From Haplomitrium mnioides (taxonomy: Eukaryota > Marchantiophyta > Haplomitriopsida > Calobryales): a DNA stretch of 64,000 nucleotides. Made by a program: the position numbers and the translations under genes. Location of the stretch: contig JBNGIS010008920.1 in assembly GCA_049999725.1 (NCBI GenBank), positions 87,923 through 151,922 of the forward strand, in the 5' to 3' direction. The notes under the pieces are model-generated. The model was not told the origin of the DNA. It ran no database searches and saw only the letters and a program-made list of their open reading frames with translations. Of this stretch, positions 11,346 through 22,290 are shown piece by piece (position 1 is the first letter of the stretch; every line of letters begins with the position of its first letter).

Positions 11346-12295
11346 AATGATTTGAGGAACAACAGAGTTCAAATGAACTATGGAGATTCCAATAAAACAA
11401 ATAATAAGACATTATTTGTTATGCAACATGGGTACTCATCTATCATACATGAGGAAAAGAGTGGTACTGGAATTGTGTTAGATATTGAGATTTGGCATAA
11501 GCGTACTGGGTATGTCAACATACAAAGATTGAGAAACATGCAGAGTTCAGGGGTAGTCGCTAGGCTGCCCAAGTTTAAAGTGGAAGAAATGCAAAAGGTG
11601 TGTGAAGCTTGCCAATTTGGTAAGCAATCAAGGAAGCCATTTCCTCATGACACATATGTGGCATAGAGGCCACTTGAGTTGATACACTCAGATGCATATG
11701 GTCCTACACAAACACAATCCATTGGAGGATGCACATATTATGTGGCATTTATTGATGATTGTTCAAAGAAGATGTGGATATATTTCATGAAGCAGAAGAG
11801 TGAAGTGTTTGATCACTTCAAGAACTTTCAAACAATGATTGAAAAGGAGAAAGGATAGCCAATAAAGTGTTTGCGGTCTAATGGAGGTGGGGGATATTTC
11901 TCCACAAAATTCAGTAAGTATCTGTTGAAGGCATGTATTAGGAGGCAACAGACGTGCAGATATACACCCCAACAGAATGAGATTGTTGAAAGGAAAAACA
12001 TGCATACAACAAAGGTGGCACTTGTCTTGATGAATGAGAAGAATATCCCTTATTATTATTGGGCATAGGTAGTATCAACAACTGTCTATATTTTGAATCA
12101 AACTCCTATTGCGTTAGTTCATGGAATGACACCAAAGGAGAAGGTCACAGGAAGACATCTAGATATTTCACATTTGAAAGTGTTTGGCAGCATTGCATAT
12201 GTACATGTACATGCAGAAACACACAACAAATTGGATCCTAAAGCTAAGAAATGTGTGTTCATTGGATATTGTTAGGAGCAAAAAGGCTACAGATG
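11346..12295 (+). pseudogene. Co1 integrase (Ty1/copia)
   Basis: The pre-integrase zinc domain is readable at 11491-11640 (IWHKRTGYVNIQRLR ... CEACQFGKQSRKPF). The second His of HHCC is Tyr here. The catalytic core follows after a TAG at 11665: ELIHSDAYGPTQTQS (first Asp), YYVAFIDDCSKKMWIYFMK, LRSNGGGGYFS, where the second catalytic Asp of RSDNGGEF-type is lost, and YTPQQNEIVERKN, which keeps the Glu. Then HLKVFGSIAYVHV and KKCVFIGYC, the conserved post-core segment. There is no protease between the zinc knuckle and the pre-integrase domain, so a deletion removed it. Five or more stops break the frame. Confidence 0.92.
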
Positions 12296-12673
12296 TTTCT
12301 GTCCTACTATACAAATGCTACGGGTAAGTAGAGATGTAGTCTTTGATGAGTTAAGTACTTGGTATGGTCCAAAAATTGAGGATGATGCAGTAAATGTCAA
12401 AGGAAAACAGGTTGTGACAAAACAAGATGTGAAAGGAAAACAGGTTGTGACAAAACAGAGTGGTCTACAAAGTGGAAGTAGTAGCACCAGCAATAGTCCA
12501 TGGCAAAGAAGACTGCACAGCAATTTGGAGCAACATGCTTCAACCAGCACAACACAACAAAGTGTTGCAGATATGGCAGTAGGGAGTTTTCATGATGATT
12601 TATATGGTAGTGAACCAGAGAGTATTGATGAAGAGCTAGGATTGCCTTCAGTTACAACACTAGTTACAGACAG
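12296..12673 (+). pseudogene. Co1 integrase C-terminal/linker region
   Basis: Frame 12315-12680: VSRDVVFDE is the conserved copia segment after the integrase core. A low-complexity Ser/Gln linker follows with a duplicated 11-residue unit (KGKQVVTKQ). The frame ends where the RNase H part begins in another frame. The RT domain that should come next is absent: the junction joins the linker directly to RQMVGSL of the RT/RNase H connection. This is a deletion of roughly 1 kb, judged against the usual element size. Confidence 0.8.
12393..12458 (+). repeat. 33-bp tandem duplication (two units)
   Basis: 12393-12425 and 12426-12458 are nearly identical (AAAGGAAAACAGGTTGTGAC core). The duplication preserves the reading frame. 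Confidence 0.92.
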
Positions 12674-13316
12674 ATGGTAGGGAGTCTAATTTATCTCACC
12701 ATCACAAGACCAAGCCTGAGTTATGTTGTAGGTCTAGTAAGTCAATTTATGCAAAGTCCTCGGAAGCCACACCTTGATGCAGTGCGTCGTATTCTTCGAT
12801 ATGTGAAGTCAACAGTTCAGTATGACCTGTTCTATGAGAGTGGTAGGAAGCTCTATATTTTTGGTTTTACAGATGCAGATTGGGCAAGTAGTGCACATGA
12901 TCAAAGATCAACAAGTGGATTTGTATTTTCATTTGGTAGCGCTATGATAAGGTGGAGCAGTAAGAAGCAACCAACGGTTGCACTCTCAAGCACAGAGGCT
13001 GAGTATAGAGGTGCACCAATGACTACATGCGAGGTGGCATGGATGCTTAAACTCTTGCATGATTTAGGAGTTAATGTGAACAGACCAGTGGAGGTTTACT
13101 GTAACAATTTAAGTAGTATCCAACTGGCTAACAATCATGTTTTCCATGCACACTCAAAGCACATTGAGGTGCATTACCACTATATGAGGGAGAAAGTTTT
13201 TGCAAGGATGGTTGATCTGAAATATGTCAGCACTGAGGATCAAGTGGCTGACACTTTTGCCAAGTCATTGGGCGCACAGAAGTTGCGAAAATTCAAAGAT
13301 CAACTTGGAGTATATG
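12674..13316 (+). pseudogene. Co1 RNase H (Ty1/copia)
   Basis: Longest clean frame of the element. It starts in the conserved MVGSLIYLTITRPSLSYV segment that ends the copia RT, continues with HLDAVRRILRYVKST, then RNase H: FTDADWAS (catalytic Asp), STSGFVFSFGSAMIRWSSKK, VALSSTEAEYRG (catalytic Glu in the STEAEY motif), VYCNNLSSIQLANN (the usual C-D-N here C-N-N) and HSKHIEVHYHYMREKV, then VADTFAKSLG. The catalytic motifs are mostly present, so this is the youngest-looking coding block in the window. It cannot work alone because the RT is deleted. The frame continues past 13316 into the LTR and stops at 13387. Confidence 0.92.
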
Positions 13317-13323
13317 CGTTGAG

Positions 13324-13335
13324 CTCAAGGGGGAG
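13324..13335 (+). other. Co1 polypurine tract
   Basis: CTCAAGGGGGAGT immediately before the 3' LTR. Confidence 0.88.
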
Positions 13336-13769
13336 TATTGAGATTTCAAGCTCTGTCACTTGTTCTATTCATGGTATGCCAGTGTGATCTGGTATTCTAC
13401 TGGTAGTATACCACGGTGATTTGGTTTTTAGTCGTATGGCTGGTGTTGTGCTAACGTATGTAACGTATGAGTGCATGCATGTAGATTTGGTATTTGGTTA
13501 GGGTACATCCCTTGTTTTTGTATCATGTGGCTAAGGAGTTAGTTCCGCATCGTGTGGCTGAGGATGTATTTTGAGTTTGTATGGCTACGGTGGATAGCCT
13601 TGTAGTATTTAAAGGAGTGAAGGGCACTCACTTCATACACACTCGCTTGCTTGCTGTAGAAGTACTTTTGGAATATACTATATGAGGAGAAGCAGACCGT
13701 ATTAGCCTTCTGAAATCTCATCTACAACTCTTGAATCTCTCTTTGATCTCTCTCTTTGATTTATCAACA
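13336..13769 (+). repeat. Co1 3' LTR
   Basis: 434-bp copy of 9453-9885, with TATTG at the start and CAACA at the end. It has a short duplication of TCTCTCTTTGAT near 13737-13757. The target duplication TATAG follows. Confidence 0.92.
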
Positions 13770-13774
13770 TATAG

Positions 13775-14440
13775 AACATCCCACCATATGACATATTTGC
13801 TGACATGACTCAATAGCAGGCTCATATTTCTATTGGTCAGCTATTGCGCCTCCATGCACCCTCGTGAAACTCTTAGATAAGTCTTTCTCTTGCCCAAAAA
13901 GAAAACATAATCAACATCTTTTAAGAAGGCCCACAAGCCCAAGATAGTTAAATACCTCACACATGTTGATCATCCAATCTAGGGCCCCCTTCTTCTTCTT
14001 CTTCTCCTCCCATCCCTATTAGTCGAGTCATTGATTCCCTTCCAAATACACAACTGTTGACAAAAGAGGATTCCTTATCATTCTTCCACATGGTTTCCTT
14101 ATATGACCTTAGAACACCTACAATTGATGTCCTCATTGATGGCATCATGATTCTTGCTACACACTTAGATACTAGTTGTGTTGTCAACATCATGACAGAA
14201 GATACTATGAGCTCAATCGGATATCCAATCAGTGCTTTATAGAAAACATCCCTTGTCCTTCGCCTCATTGATGGCAGTGATATTCTGCCCTTTGGTGTTC
14301 TAAAAAATGTGCCAACTCTCTTTTCAGACCATGAATACTTCGCTCGTTACCTTGTCTTATATGTTATGCAAAAGAACCAATGTCCCTTGCTCCTTGGGCG
14401 TCCATGGCTTCAAAAAAAGGAACACACAACTAGATTTTAA
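13775..14440 (+). pseudogene. Gy2 gag-pro linker and aspartic protease
   Basis: Gy2 coding resumes after Co1. The linker at about 13780-13870 reads YDIFADMTQ then QAHISIGQLLRLHAPS, a pattern common before the protease in plant gypsy elements. The protease lies in the 14057-14242 frame and beyond: DVLIDGIMILATHLDTSCVVNIM, where LDTSCVVNIM is the decayed active-site segment, then YLVLYVMQKNQCPLLLGRPWLQ with the conserved LLGRPWL near 14390-14410. Several stops and at least one frame change. The role in the family is polyprotein cleavage. Confidence 0.75.
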
Positions 14441-14526
14441 TGATGGAACTTTGACCATCAAACATCTAGGTCAGCAAGTTGTTCTCTTGATCTACACCCC
14501 ATGCCCCTTCTCCATCCCCTCAATCT

Positions 14527-15510
14527 TTGGAGAAGCAATTTACAGATTTATCTCTCATGGATACAACTTCTAAATTCTTAGTTCTTGAAATTGACAAGGA
14601 TGACTTTGCTATTATCGAAAGTCTCTTCCTTAGATGTAACTTTCTGGAAGTGCAGTCCAAGGACTTACTAGTCCTTGCAACAGAGCATAAAAGCCTTAAA
14701 GTATATGAGGGTATTTTTGAGGCCCGAGAACCGGCCTTCTTGCAACTGATTCACAAGTATATTGATGTCTTCGTCTAAGAGTATGATGAATTGACATTAA
14801 TTCCAACATCTGTACATTAGATGGTTGCTTTATTCAGAAGTGCCCTTACAGGCTGAATCTGAAATACATAAATCTGGTTTAGAAGGATATTACAAAAATG
14901 CTACATGTTGATATTATCTCCCATGCATACCTCATAGGTTGGGTCTCACCTATCATGGTAGTCCCAAAACCAAATAGGTCAGTTAGTGTTTGTGGGGATT
15001 TTAAAGCCCTTAATGCTGCCACTCTACGTGAACACTTCCTTATTCCATTGATATATACTATTATGGATAATGTGGCTAGAATGCAATACTACAACTTTCT
15101 AGATGGTTTTCTTTTATACAATCAAATTGAAATCCATCTGGATTCTTGACATCCAATCATTGTTACTACACATTGGAGGTGTCACTCATATAAAAATTTA
15201 GTATTTGGCCTTTGCAATGCCCTTAGCACATTCCAACATATCATGCTTATGGTATTTGAGTCCTTTCCTCAAGGACCAGAGATGTGTCTTGAGATTTATT
15301 TGGATAATTTTACGGTGCACAACACCACAAACCAACATCTTGCTATGCTTGAACTCACATTCACTTGTTGTCGGACATATGGCATATCTTTGAATCCCAA
15401 GAAGTGTGAATTCCTAGCGCTAGCAAGTATACTTCTGGTGCAAATCATCACTAAAAAGGTAAGCATTATCCTCTCCCTTCTCCCACCTACTATTATCAAG
15501 TAATTACAAC
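14527..15510 (+). pseudogene. Gy2 reverse transcriptase (Ty3/gypsy)
   Basis: A linker at 14527-14778 (FLQLIHKYIDVFV, the usual helix before RT) is followed by RT from 14898: AYLIGWVSPIMVVPKPN, then VCGDFKALNAATLREHFLIP and the FLDGFLLYNQIEI palm segment. After a stop at 15149 it continues with LVFGLCNALSTFQHIM and EIYLDNFTVH. The active-site YxDD is YLDN here, so the second Asp is lost. GISLNPKKCEF is the conserved thumb segment. Clear gypsy identity; dead copy. Confidence 0.88.
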
Positions 15511-15900
15511 ATTTTCTTTGGAAATCAATATACTACCTTTGACATTGCTTAAACTATGCCAAGATAGTTGCTTCACTCTCTCAATTGACAAGGCATACAG
15601 TTCCTTTTGTCTAGTCTAAGGAATGACAATAGACTTTTCAAGCCTTGAAAGATGTGTGGGCTTCCTTGCTTTTCCTAGCTCCAATTAGCTTGTCTCTTTC
15701 TTTCTTGGTTATGGTGGGCACTTCTTTTACTTCCATGGGCGCAATACTAACACAAGTTCAGGATGGAAAAGAATATCCTATTTATCATATTGGATGCCAG
15801 GTCAGCATGGTTGAAAGAAATTACAATGTGGTTGAGCTCAAGACCATTGGACTAATTTATGCAGTTGGCTAGTTGGCTTGATGAATTCTTCTTCTCTAAG
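15511..15900 (+). pseudogene. Gy2 RNase H
   Basis: FQALKDVWASLLFLAPI precedes the RNase H fold; MGAILTQVQDGKEYPIYHIGCQ and VERNYNVVELKTIGLIYAV match the RNase H core (the Glu in the E-Y/L helix is kept). It stops at 15870. The RT-RNase H order is as expected. The C-terminal half of RNase H and the first part of the integrase are missing. Confidence 0.78.
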
Positions 15901-15984
15901 AGTTTAATTTTCAATTAGAGGTATGACCAAGAACTAAGTATGGGAATTGTCATCTCTTTTCTTGTGTTCCAAGAACTCTTGATC

Positions 15985-16690
15985 TAGACTCACTAGATGA
16001 CAATTTTCCAGATCTACGGGTTTCCCATATATCCACCTTGCTCACTGCAGAGGTCAGCCCGGACCCTCCTTATATATAGCTGGCTGCCCATCCTTGGTAC
16101 AACCATCTCATTGCTAGCCTCACCAGTGGAACTCTTCCTTTGTATATCAAGTCTAAAGCCATATTGACCAAAACCATATCTTATCACATATCTAACTCGG
16201 ACAAACATCTACATGTGGTCTTATGGACTTATCGCTCAATGTCAAAGGTTGTTATAGGTTTTACACCATTCCATCTAGTGTATGGGAATGAGGCTTTGCT
16301 GCCCATTGAAATCCAAGTCACTTCCTTGCGAGTTACAATTACCAATCGATAAAGACCCTTAGAGTCATTGAAAAACCGACTTGCAATCTTACAAAATTTG
16401 CAAGAAGCTGAGATCCAAGCCTTTGACCAATGTTTTGCACACCAACACTGCACCAAGCTTATACATGACAAGACAATTAAGATGATGACATTTGAGGTCA
16501 ATGACGTGGTTCTGGTTTTTCATATGCGATTTAAAAAATTTGCCCCTTAGTTAAGTTCATATTGGTCTAGCCCTTACAGGGTGATAGTTGTCCATCTCCA
16601 TGGCTATCTGAGCCTTTCTACATCAGGTGGTACTCCCTTTGCTGCCCTTGTGAATGCCAATCGTGTTAAGCTCTATTGTCTGTGATTCGT
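15985..16690 (+). pseudogene. Gy2 integrase C-terminal half
   Basis: A readable zinc/core part is absent. From 16140: HLHVVLWTYRSMSKVVIGFTPFHLVYGNEALLPIEIQV, the conserved segment after the integrase core of plant gypsy elements (TPF.LVYG.EA..P.E). Then RLAILQNLQEAEIQAF and FEVNDVVLVFHMRFKKF (the R-x-F/V-x-x-G-D-x-V-L type, decayed), YRVIVVHLHGYL and NANRVKLY near 16655-16685, the usual end of the polyprotein. The integrase is truncated at the 5' side by a deletion after RNase H. Confidence 0.85.
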
Positions 16691-17131
16691 TATGTTTGGA
16701 GGTGTATGTGATGTGCCCTACTCCTTGTTTTGTTAATCGTTTTCTCTTATATTCTATTCATTGGCACCAGACCCCGGCCCATCCTAGGGAGCTCAAGAAA
16801 ATCCAAGCTACATTCTTCGCATAGGACGCTCAGAATTAAACCAAAGGATATGTAAAGGTCTAGGATGGGAAGTCAAGGTGCATATAAAGAGTACGTATGA
16901 GATAGGAAGAGATAAAAAAAGAGTACGTAGGTGTGGAAGACAGAAATGTTGAGCAGTGGACACCATCCGCAATTACAATCAGATTAAAGAAATTGATATT
17001 AAATTAGTACTTTCATTTGAAAATACAGATTTCATGCTAGATCAATGCAACAACATTAGCTCGGATAGCCAAGGTGGAGAAGACAATGGTTTAGCAGAGA
17101 AAGGAAGAAAATTGTCCCCAATAAGTCAGTA

Positions 17132-17164
<33 letters not shown>

Positions 17165-18880
17165 TGTGTTGTAAGTGTGTGTGTTTTGTATGAGTAAGGT
17201 GTGTCTAAGTGAAATTTTGGTAAGTTCTATGGTTTTAGTAGAAATAAAAAATGTAATATTAAAATATTAATAAAATGCTAAGCCTAATCTACCAGCCAAG
17301 GGTGAAAACCCAAGATAGGAAGGATGGTCATGATGAAGCAAATCTGCATCAAAGGTGGAGACTTAAAAAACAAAATACCTTTCCACGCTTGGGTTTGGCT
17401 CCCTCGAACAAAAAGGAGGGAGGATTTATTTTTTTTCCCCGTCTCTCTTGTGCCAAGACGTTTTTTGTGAAAAAAATGTGTTCTCTTGGTGAGAGGTTGC
17501 TGAAGCGCCGCGCAAGAAAATCTTGATTATTGAAGCTGCCAAAGAAGATGAGTGAGGAAGATCTGTGTACTAGTGAGAAAAAGATGCAGATGAATAGTGG
17601 CATGTAGCTCTAGGAAATGACATGATATACAAGGTTATAGCAAGAGATGTTGCAAATCATCCTCCTGGCAAAGACAATTGGATGCGTATTAGCAATGCCA
17701 AGAAGTGAAAAGCTGGAATTTTTTAGTAGACTATGGCTACAATATCTTGTACAGCGGACGTGCATCGGCAACAAAGTGACCAAAGATTGGTAGTGAAGAT
17801 AGATTGGTGGAATGTTAACGGGTTGTCAGTTGATGAGTGATTTGATTAAGAACTCACAAATGCTACAACGACACCTTGAAGTATAAGAGCTTGGCAGCGA
17901 GGCGAGATCATCGAAGAAGCATAACATGGGCATAAAGAACTATCAAGAAGGATTTGATTAAGGTGGTCATCAATGGCACATGTGGACCTGCTCTTCACAT
18001 GGGCAAAGGGTAAAGACACAAGTATTATGTGTTCCACTTGCATTAAGAGATGGAGACCCGAAATGGTGAAATACAAAAAAGGATTGCCTCCATGAAAAGT
18101 TGTGGTATTCATGATCGTATTGGCAGTACGAAATGATGACGGCACCCAAATCATGATTATTAGAATAAGGAGAAAAATGGAGGTTGTATGATGATTGCGT
18201 GATGCTGAAAAATGCTCCCGATATGGACGTAGTTGCGAAACACAAACATAGGTGATTGCTGGATTGAAGAGGATATCGATGCAAGAAGGAGCTCACGACC
18301 AGCTCTAGGTTGATGGACTGAAGAGGCCACCCTATTTCCCTTACATTGCAAAAAAGAGGAGACAAATCGGCAGTAGAGGGCAGAAGCTTTTATAGGAATT
18401 GAATGGGAAGGAGATTCAACAATGAACTTGTGAGAGGGATAAAGAATTCCCTGCAACAGTGCATTCACTACACACAACTCAATCAGGAATGCCTTGCTGA
18501 ATTGGTGAGTGCTCCAAGAGATTACTATATGCTAACTAAGAGAAGAGAGCTGCAAGGTTGTGAATCGGCTGCTGCTATATGAATAGACAGAAGTGAACCA
18601 TGGAGAAGCACATAGGAACAATTTTGTGGCAGGCAGGAAGGCTGTTCATGTAAAACTACAAGCAAGTTGCAAGAGTGTTGAATAGACTCGAATAAGGGGA
18701 GGTTGGGAAGAGAAAAAGAAAACAACACACATCGCATATGGTTGGGAGTGCCCCAAATGAAAAGATGTTTTGGTTATCAAAGTTCAGAAGCTTGACAAGT
18801 TCCTTCTTGACGTGAGAAGCAACAAACTTGGTCTTGCATCGATGTTTGCCTTGACCTCCTATCACTACCAGATTGTCTCT
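16691..18880. other. Gy2 3' untranslated region, no gene seen
   Basis: No coding frame is supported. It contains a (GT)n run at 17134-17162 and a polypurine-like stretch (AGAGAAAGGAAGAAAA) near 17097-17112 followed by TTGTCCCC. If that stretch is the real plus-strand primer site, the right LTR could begin near 17113 and be about 3.7 kb, the left one being truncated. A 28-bp match at 17763-17790 to 5262-5290 supports a longer LTR. Confidence 0.45.
17134..17162. repeat. (GT)n microsatellite
   Basis: About 14 GT units, followed by interrupted GT sequence to 17184. Confidence 0.95.
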
Positions 18881-20789
18881 TGTCGCTAGTGATGAGGAAT
18901 GCAAGCGATGTGAGGGATACTAAAAGCATAGGGAGGTAGTTGTATAGAGAGAACAGAGAAGACTCAGGCAGGGTGGGAAGTATTTGGGTTTGGGCTTAAT
19001 AAGATGGCGAGTAGTAGTTTAAAATAGAAACATGACCGTTGGTTAAGTTAGAAGAAGGTGAGTTGGAATAGTACCAAAGGGTGTTCAAGGATGGGAAGGT
19101 GCAGTAGGCAATTGGATAGAGGTGAAGTAGAAAGCCAATAAAGGGATAGTGAAGGAAAGTCTTTACATTCTAGGCAACAATGGTCTCCACTACAACTATC
19201 GTGTCAATAGTCTGAAGTATTTTTAGGCAATTGGGAACTTGTTGGGGAAGAGAGTGAACCTAGAGTATCTGTGCAGTTAGAGGATGGGTCGTACTATTGA
19301 AAGAGGTGAATAATGGATAGAACTAGGGGATCTTGATGGGGAATGTGGTCAATGGGGTTGTACATGGTCAAAGATTAGATAGGAGTAGTAGCAACGACAA
19401 CTTCTGTTTCTCTTCTATTCTAGTAGTACAACCTTTGTTATAATATTAAGGAGAATTCCAACCGATTTTTATCTCATCTGACATGGATAAACCAGCCCAA
19501 AAAGTGGGGGATAGCAACTTATTGCTAAGATATAGTGATGAGTAAGAAAACAAGAAGTGGATTAAATGGGTGGAATGAAGGTCATTCGAGTAGAAGTGTA
19601 GAAGGGAGATAGGCAATAGGAGGAGAAACGTTGAAGGTGAATGGCTGATTGGTAGAGGCGAAAGGGGAAAGCAAAGAATTGTGATTAAGATTTAGAGTAG
19701 AAAAAGGAAGAACAAGAAGTTGGAATCATGAGTGTAGACAGAGATGGAGAAAAAGAAGGTTGTTGAGAATATTTTAGAGTAGACAAGGTGATCAAAAGTT
19801 ATCAATGGTTGTAGGGCTGATTTGATTAAGCTATAGGAGGGATAAAGAAGTAAAAAAGTATTGCTAGAGTAGGTCTAGAAATTGGATTGGTGAACATAAT
19901 TTGGCAAAAAAAATGGATATCATCTCGAAGGGTTGGAAGAAGTTTCTTCAGTGCATGAGTTGGCTTAAGACAGTGAAGACATACTCGTAGGTGGTTCCAT
20001 TGGCTGGTGGCAAAGGTTAAGAAAACATTTACAAAAATTTCTGTGTTGTTTTTCTTTTGTGTGTGAGTTGTATACCATGTAGCAAAGTCAAACCTATCCA
20101 TATGTGAGTATTCTTGTGATGGTATGTCATGAGGGAAAGATTGTATAGTGTTGGTCATTGTGTTAAGGTGTATGAGGGTTGGTTTGCATAGAAAGAAACC
20201 TCTAGAAGTGGTAATGTGGGCTATGAGCTCCATGTCAAATCAATAATTTGTATTGGCCAACGACCATACCTAAAGTATATTAAAAGCACTATTTCCTTAT
20301 ATGCTTATTTGATTGAAAATCAATTTATGTATGCCTTGTATTCCTCTGTATAGTCAAGTTTTTAACACAAATAAATTCATACGCATTTGCTTCATTGGGT
20401 TCTTGTTATTGGCATTATACTTTGGGTTTGAACCTGAAATCAGACCTGCATACTAAGACAAACCATTAGCCCAAAATTGATTGCAAGTCCTGAACTGGTG
20501 TTGAGGGAAAGATCAAGCACCCTTATGGCCACTTGAGTTCTTGTAGACCTTACTACCGCCATGATCGAGTTTTGTCCTTAGTTAGCTCAAGCAGTAGGAC
20601 ATCTTTCATATGTGCATGCTGACCAAACTTGACTTATTGGAACTGAAACAAAGCAAGCTCACCCGCACATACACTATCTAAGAGTACTCATGTAGCTCAT
20701 GAGCTTATATAAATGTATGATTGGCAATATACTACAACATACATAGGAGCAAGGTTCCTCCCTTTATGCCCTCTGCCATCTTTACCTAA
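18881..20789 (+). repeat. Gy2 right long terminal repeat
   Basis: Direct copy of 5305-7213 with the same length. The first bases read TGTCGCTAGTGATGAGG and the last CTTTACCTAA. It abuts the methyltransferase-like copy C region on its right. Confidence 0.7.
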
Positions 20790-21060
20790 GAAGAGCGTGG
20801 AGGTAAGAGAGCTCTTGATCAATCAAATGTTTTGTGAATTAACAAAAAGTAAAAAAGTTTTGTAGTTATAGTTAAAGCATTTTTTTTGAAGTCTTTCACT
20901 AGATCTACAGGGAGGCTTAGATGGTAATCCCCATCAATATAGAAAAGTTGAAGATGAATTCTTTATATATATTATTTTAGAAAGTTTTGGTTAGTGGTAA
21001 TTTTGTTTTTTTGATAATTAGTAACGTTTAATTGTACTTCTTTTCTTTGTTTCACAATAG

Positions 21061-22290
21061 TATTGATCACTAAATCGTCAACTTATCGCGAAGTTGTCCT
21101 TGACTATTAAGGGCAGAAAAATCATTATGGTTTGAAAAAAGACCAATGAAGAGCAAGAAAAAGCTCCAACATTGGTCTTCTACCTACCAATTTTTGTTTT
21201 GCATTGTCGAAAGACAATGGAGTGGAAATTTGGGCAACAAGATGGAGTTTCTCACGCCAATTTTTAAGAAAGAGTTCATGTAGAGGAGAAAGATATGCAG
21301 TCATTTGTTGATGGAATCAATATGGTAAATTTTCGAATTCACAAAAAACTAAATGTAAGACAAGCAAAGAAGGTAATCAAACTCACAAGTTTCACCTTCG
21401 CTATTGCTAACATTTGTTTTGGATAAAACTTAAGTTATGTAAGCATCATGACTTGGAATCATTTTCAAATGACAACATTTTTGATATGATGTCATTCTTT
21501 GTAGCATAGAAAACTTTTACCAATTTTTCTTTGTAATCATATAACCCTCTTAATGGTTCTCATTGTGAAGCTTTCTATTTAGAGATTTAATATGCGATTG
21601 ATCATGACGTCTCGTAAGTAATTTTGTAGTAATTTTTAGTTATATCCCATCATTTGTATGGTCTCAAAATTGTGCATGTGCATGAATATTGGATTTTTTG
21701 GGTATTGAACAAAAGAAGTGAAGAGGATTATGAAGACTTCCAATGTTTAGACAAAGCCACGAGATGCCAACAACAAAAAAAACTAGAAATTTTTAGTACT
21801 CACATGATTTCTACCAAACTAAAACATTGATAAAATGATGTCTTTGTCAATGTAGCCAAAATCCGTAGGCACTTTATAATTTTTCATTAATCATTTTTTG
21901 CTAGAGTAGGAATCAATTTTGGACTTGTACTCTTGGTCAAGCATATGCATTCTATAAGCCTTCTAGTTATTGCAGAATTCTAATGTTGTAGAGTATGATT
22001 GACGATATTAACTTTATAATCCACAATGTGTTTTGACAATAACTTTTTTGTCATCAAAGATCATAGAGTTATATTCTGTGTATTCAAACTTTAGGCATCC
22101 TATTTTCTCAAAAGATGTAAGTGCAATTGGAGACTAAGTAGGGATCTTTTGAAATAGAAAATCAAGTGTAAATACACATATAGTTATAAGTGCTCAATAT
22201 TTTCAAACAATAGCTAGAGAGAATGGCATTTTTCTTGAAGAGTTTAAGATTGACAATGAAGATGAAGCTGTGGAATCATCTATGTGGATT
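21061..22290 (+). pseudogene. DNA methyltransferase-like gene, copy C (N6/N4 type, decayed)
   Basis: Exon 1 begins after a splice-acceptor-like TTTCACAATAG (ends 21060). It reads EEQEKAPTLVFYLPIF, MQSFVDGINM and then SFTFAIANICFG (NICFG at 21409-21423, the DPPY-like motif IV position) and SNDNIFDMMSFFVA. It ends at a donor CTC|GTAAGT (GT at 21614). Exon 2 (from about 21640) has VHEYWIFWVLNK, STKLKH and then ESILDLYSWSS (ILDLYS at 21916-21933, motif I) with NSNVVEYD. Every block aligns by eye with copy B (60400-61798, - strand), which gives the identification. In the family, motif IV binds the target base and motif I binds S-adenosylmethionine. Here motif IV has no Asp, motif I has no Gly-x-Gly, and stops interrupt both exons. 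The intron is nearly deleted. The C-terminal tail (about 22220-22290) is acidic. Upstream exons, if any, are cut off by Gy2. Confidence 0.65.

Larger units (their letters stand above)
9453..13769 (+). mobile_element. Co1, Ty1/copia retrotransposon with internal deletions
   Basis: Complete element ends: LTRs at 9453-9885 and 13336-13769, the primer binding site TGGTATTAGAGCAGG at 9886-9900 (initiator-Met tRNA type), the polypurine tract AAGGGGGAGT before the 3' LTR, and a perfect 5-bp target duplication TATAG (9448-9452 and 13770-13774). The internal order gag, zinc knuckle, integrase, then RNase H is Ty1/copia order. The protease and nearly all of the RT are missing. At about 4.3 kb it is shorter than a typical autonomous copia element of about 5 kb. 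It is nested in Gy2. Stop codons interrupt every domain except the last, so it is non-autonomous and dead. Confidence 0.95.

Noticed and set aside
17970-18477. Overlapping - strand frames of 105-131 codons
   Set aside because: Cys/Ser/His-rich, no family, no matching reading in other frames or copies; non-coding Gy2 3' region.
19826-20233. 135-codon - strand frame inside the right Gy2 repeat
   Set aside because: The left repeat has no corresponding open frame, and no family resemblance was seen; likely chance in LTR sequence.
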